Shown here in pieces: positions 39,687 through 41,581 of a stretch of 41,581 nucleotides of DNA. The stretch is from Candidatus Zixiibacteriota bacterium (lineage in GTDB: Bacteria; Zixibacteria; MSB-5A5; RBG-16-43-9). Position 1 is the stretch's first letter, and each line of letters opens with the position of its first letter. The DNA lies in NCBI GenBank assembly GCA_022865345.1, contig JALHSU010000160.1, positions 1 through 41,581 on the forward strand, read 5' to 3'. The notes beneath the pieces are model-generated. The model was not told where the DNA came from, did no database searches, and was given only the letters and a program-made list of their open reading frames with translations. The position numbers and the translations under genes are program-made.

Positions 39687-40898
39687 TCATTTATCTTTTT
39701 CGGAAAATCCGATATAAAAGATTACTCCGGCCAGGAGAGCCAGAACCGCACCAAAGGAGAAAGCCACATGTGCTCCAAAAGTCTGCCAGAGATAACCCAG
39801 AATTAAGCTCGCTGGCAAGGCGCAGAAGCCTACTGCTCCGTGATAAAATCCGTAAGCTGTTCCTCTTTTATCCTCCTCTTTAACCAGATCTGCCACAGAA
39901 GCACGAAGCGCCCCATCTGTGAAGCCATAATAGGCTCCATAAACTGCGAAAAGTATCCAGACGTGCAGGGATTTTGTAGCAAAGGCAAAACCTAAGTAAG
40001 ACAGCCCATAGACAAGAAATCCGAAGAGTATGATTTTCCTCCTGCCGATCTTGTCTGATAAAATCCCAGCCGGCGTGGAGGAAAGAGTATAGACCAGGTT
40101 AAAAAGTCCCCAGAGCAAAGGAATAAAGACCAGGTTCACTCCCAGACTTTTAGCCCTCAGGAATAGAAAAGCATCACTCGAATTTCCCAGGGTGAAGAGA
40201 GCCACCACCAGGACAAAAAGTTTGAATTTCGCGTCAAACTTGAAGCTTGCTTTTTTTTCAGCCAAAGGAACTTTTTCCTTCCTGGTCTTGGCTTCCTTTA
40301 CCCAGACAAATAGGACCAGGATTGAGAAAAAAGCCGGGATAGAAGCTAACAAAAAGAGATGCCGGTAATTTTTATTCAAAAGAGGTAAAAGTACAAAGGC
40401 TAAAAGAGGACCCAGAATCGCACCTGCAGAGTCCATTGCCCTATGAATGCCGAAGGAAGCTCCCCTTCTTTGTCCGTCAGAGGTTTCCGCGATCAAGGCA
40501 TCTCTGGGAGATGTTCGTATCCCTTTGCCGGTGCGGTCTGCGAACCTTATGAAAAGAACCTGCCAGGCAGAAGTGACCAAAGCCAAAAGCGGTTTGCTTA
40601 TCGAGGAAAGCGAATATCCTAAAATCACTACCGGCTTTCTTTTCCCGATCTTATCAGAGAACCAGCCAGAGAAAATTTTAAGCAAGCTGGCAGTGCTCTC
40701 CGCTATCCCCTCGATCAGCCCCACAAATACCTTGCTCGAACCGAGAACGTCAGTCAGAAAAACCGGCAGCAGAGGATAAACCATATCAGAAGAAATATCT
40801 GTCAGGAAACTTACCAATCCCAGGAAGAAAATATTCTTTTTTATTCCGAAGAAAAGCGTGTCGTTTTTTCTTTCGATTTTACTGATTTCCTGATTCAT
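39687..40898 (-). CDS. MFS transporter
   Basis: 403 residues with twelve predicted hydrophobic helices. The major facilitator loop motif between TM2 and TM3 is GWFSDKIGKRKPVVILGY, and its half-repeat later is GILSDKIGRRKIILFGF. The first helix region reads LTDISSDMVYPLLPVFLTDV. RTGKGIRTSPRDALIAE is a signature of a widespread uncharacterised MFS subgroup. Substrate unknown. A consensus-like promoter is at 40947-40975. The NlpC/P60 gene follows in the same direction and may be co-transcribed. Confidence 0.9.
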   Translation of the reverse strand: MNQEISKIERKNDTLFFGIKKNIFFLGLVSFLTDISSDMVYPLLPVFLTDVLGSSKVFVGLIEGIAESTASLLKIFSGWFSDKIGKRKPVVILGYSLSSISKPLLALVTSAWQVLFIRFADRTGKGIRTSPRDALIAETSDGQRRGASFGIHRAMDSAGAILGPLLAFVLLPLLNKNYRHLFLLASIPAFFSILVLFVWVKEAKTRKEKVPLAEKKASFKFDAKFKLFVLVVALFTLGNSSDAFLFLRAKSLGVNLVFIPLLWGLFNLVYTLSSTPAGILSDKIGRRKIILFGFLVYGLSYLGFAFATKSLHVWILFAVYGAYYGFTDGALRASVADLVKEEDKRGTAYGFYHGAVGFCALPASLILGYLWQTFGAHVAFSFGAVLALLAGVIFYIGFSEKDK

Positions 40899-40946
40899 AG
40901 GAGAATTTATCCCTGATTAAAAAATAGACTTATATGCTCGTATCCA

Positions 40947-40975
40947 AGTATATATTCACACACTTTTCCGGTCAA
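40947..40975 (-). promoter_or_regulatory. Putative sigma70-type promoter for the MFS gene
   Basis: On the minus strand TTGACC (40975-40970), 17-nt spacer, TATACT (40952-40947), about 50 nt upstream of ATG 40898. Confidence 0.6.
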
Positions 40976-41020
40976 GGATTTTGTTGTTTTCCGGAGTGCA
41001 AAAACTTGTTTCTGCTTCTC

Positions 41021-41093
41021 GTAGATAGCAGAGGTCTAAAACCTCTGCTACGCGTTCTAATAAGCGTAGGGGTCAAAATTTTGAACCCCTGCG
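41021..41093. repeat. GTAG-led paired-hairpin element upstream of rplM
   Basis: GTAG (41021-41024), hairpin TAGCAGAGGT / ACCTCTGCTA (41026-41035 with 41041-41050), a spacer, then GTAG at 41067 with AGGGGT / ACCCCT around CAAAATTTTG (41068-41090). The second half is the same sequence as the 39021-39044 palindrome minus one T. Confidence 0.65.
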
Positions 41094-41131
41094 GTTTCAT
41101 CGGTTTAGCTATCCCAGGACATCTTTTGTGC

Positions 41132-41159
41132 TTGACAAACCAATATCTTTTTTTATATT
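41132..41159 (+). promoter_or_regulatory. Putative sigma70-type promoter for rplM
   Basis: TTGACA (41132-41137), 16-nt spacer, TATATT (41154-41159), with a leader of about 62 nt to the ATG. Confidence 0.6.
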
Positions 41160-41227
41160 CAAAAGTTACGACTTGAAGCAACGTATTCAAGAAACAGTTC
41201 GAAAGACGGGATTAGAAAGGAGATTAG

Positions 41228-41581
41228 ATGAAGACTTATACGCCCAAACTGAATGAAATTGAGAAGAAATGGTATCTGGTGGATGCCCAGGGAAAGGTTT
41301 TGGGAAGGCTGGCTTCTAAGGTGGCTCAAATTCTTCTGGGAAAAGGCAAACCTAAATTTACACCGCATCTGGATAGCGGCGATTACGTGGTGGTGATAAA
41401 CTGTGATAAGGTTATGCTGACTGGAAAGAAAAGCAGGCTAAAAACCTATTATCATTACACCGGCTACCCAGGAGGTTTGAAAAAAGAGGAGTTCTCAAAG
41501 TTAATGACAAAAGCACCAGATAAAGTATTCATACATTCGGTAAAAGGGATGTTGCCTCATAATAGATTAGGCGACAAGATA
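41228..41581 (+). CDS. rplM: 50S ribosomal protein L13, N-terminal part
   Basis: 118 codons are present before the right edge. It starts at ATG 41228 behind AAAGGAGA. The sequence matches L13 throughout: KWYLVDAQGKVLGRLASKVA, LLGKGKPKFTPHLDSGDYVV, KKSRLKTYYHYTGYPGGLK and VKGMLPHNRLG. L13 is an early-assembling large-subunit protein. The family is about 142-150 residues, so some 25-30 residues are missing beyond the window, where rpsI usually follows. Confidence 0.96.
   Translation, partial: MKTYTPKLNEIEKKWYLVDAQGKVLGRLASKVAQILLGKGKPKFTPHLDSGDYVVVINCDKVMLTGKKSRLKTYYHYTGYPGGLKKEEFSKLMTKAPDKVFIHSVKGMLPHNRLGDKI

Noticed and set aside
40934-41176. Small plus-strand ORF upstream of rplM
   Set aside because: It runs through the paired-hairpin element and the rplM promoter and has no coding character.
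1-41581. The many short repeats as a possible CRISPR array
   Set aside because: They are inverted, not direct, repeats; they are far apart, have no regular spacers and no cas gene is present.

Overview
The window reads as a piece of a Gram-negative, probably anaerobic bacterium of the FCB (Fibrobacteres-Chlorobi-Bacteroidetes) superphylum or a neighbouring candidate phylum; a Zixibacteria-like lineage would fit, but I cannot prove the rank. The clues are LPS heptose genes (split rfaE1/rfaE2), a C-terminal type A (T9SS) sorting domain on a secreted cytochrome, FG-GAP/dockerin secreted proteins, a two-subunit glycine decarboxylase (gcvPA/gcvPB), frequent TTG/GTG starts and many multiheme cytochromes.

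Layout. 1-829: minus-strand tail of a GH57 glucan-branching-type enzyme and a DUF3467 gene. 892-3291: PAP2 phosphatase and the two heptose-activation enzymes. 3334-5274: a promoter, a small TPR-like ORF broken by TAG, an Xaa-Pro peptidase and accB. 5587-6711: pilT. 6966-13297 (minus): five secreted-protein genes in two operons, three near-identical FG-GAP/dockerin proteins and two copies of an unrecognised 132-133-residue exported protein, each operon behind a perfect-consensus promoter and a duplicated leader. 13627-20377: accC, gcvH, gcvPA, three tandem zinc-ribbon/DUF2007-like genes, a thioredoxin-TPR protein and gcvPB; gcvT is not here. 20589-22352: a double ECF-type ATPase with no EcfT or EcfS partner. 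22818-25469: a secreted cytochrome with about nine hemes, FN3 and a sorting domain. 25971-28228: dxr and rseP. 28419-35037: five genes forming three multiheme-c plus diheme-b modules (11, 17 and 9 CXXCH motifs). 35107-41581: lepB, a polysaccharide deacetylase overlapping an ArnT-like transferase, an NlpC/P60 lipoprotein and an MFS carrier on the minus strand, and the start of rplM.

How it fits together. The three c/b modules resemble in architecture the CbcL-type quinol oxidoreductases of Geobacter, and with the sorted surface cytochrome upstream suggest electron export from the quinone pool across the envelope. This is the best candidate for an undescribed system in the window. The second candidate is the mosaic FG-GAP/dockerin array with its small partner protein.

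A third signal runs through the intergenic spaces: paired palindromes bracketed by GTAG...CTAC or GGAG...CTCC. The layout is that of REP/BIME elements, but the stem sequence differs at nearly every site. No tRNA, rRNA, CRISPR array, transposase or integrase was seen.
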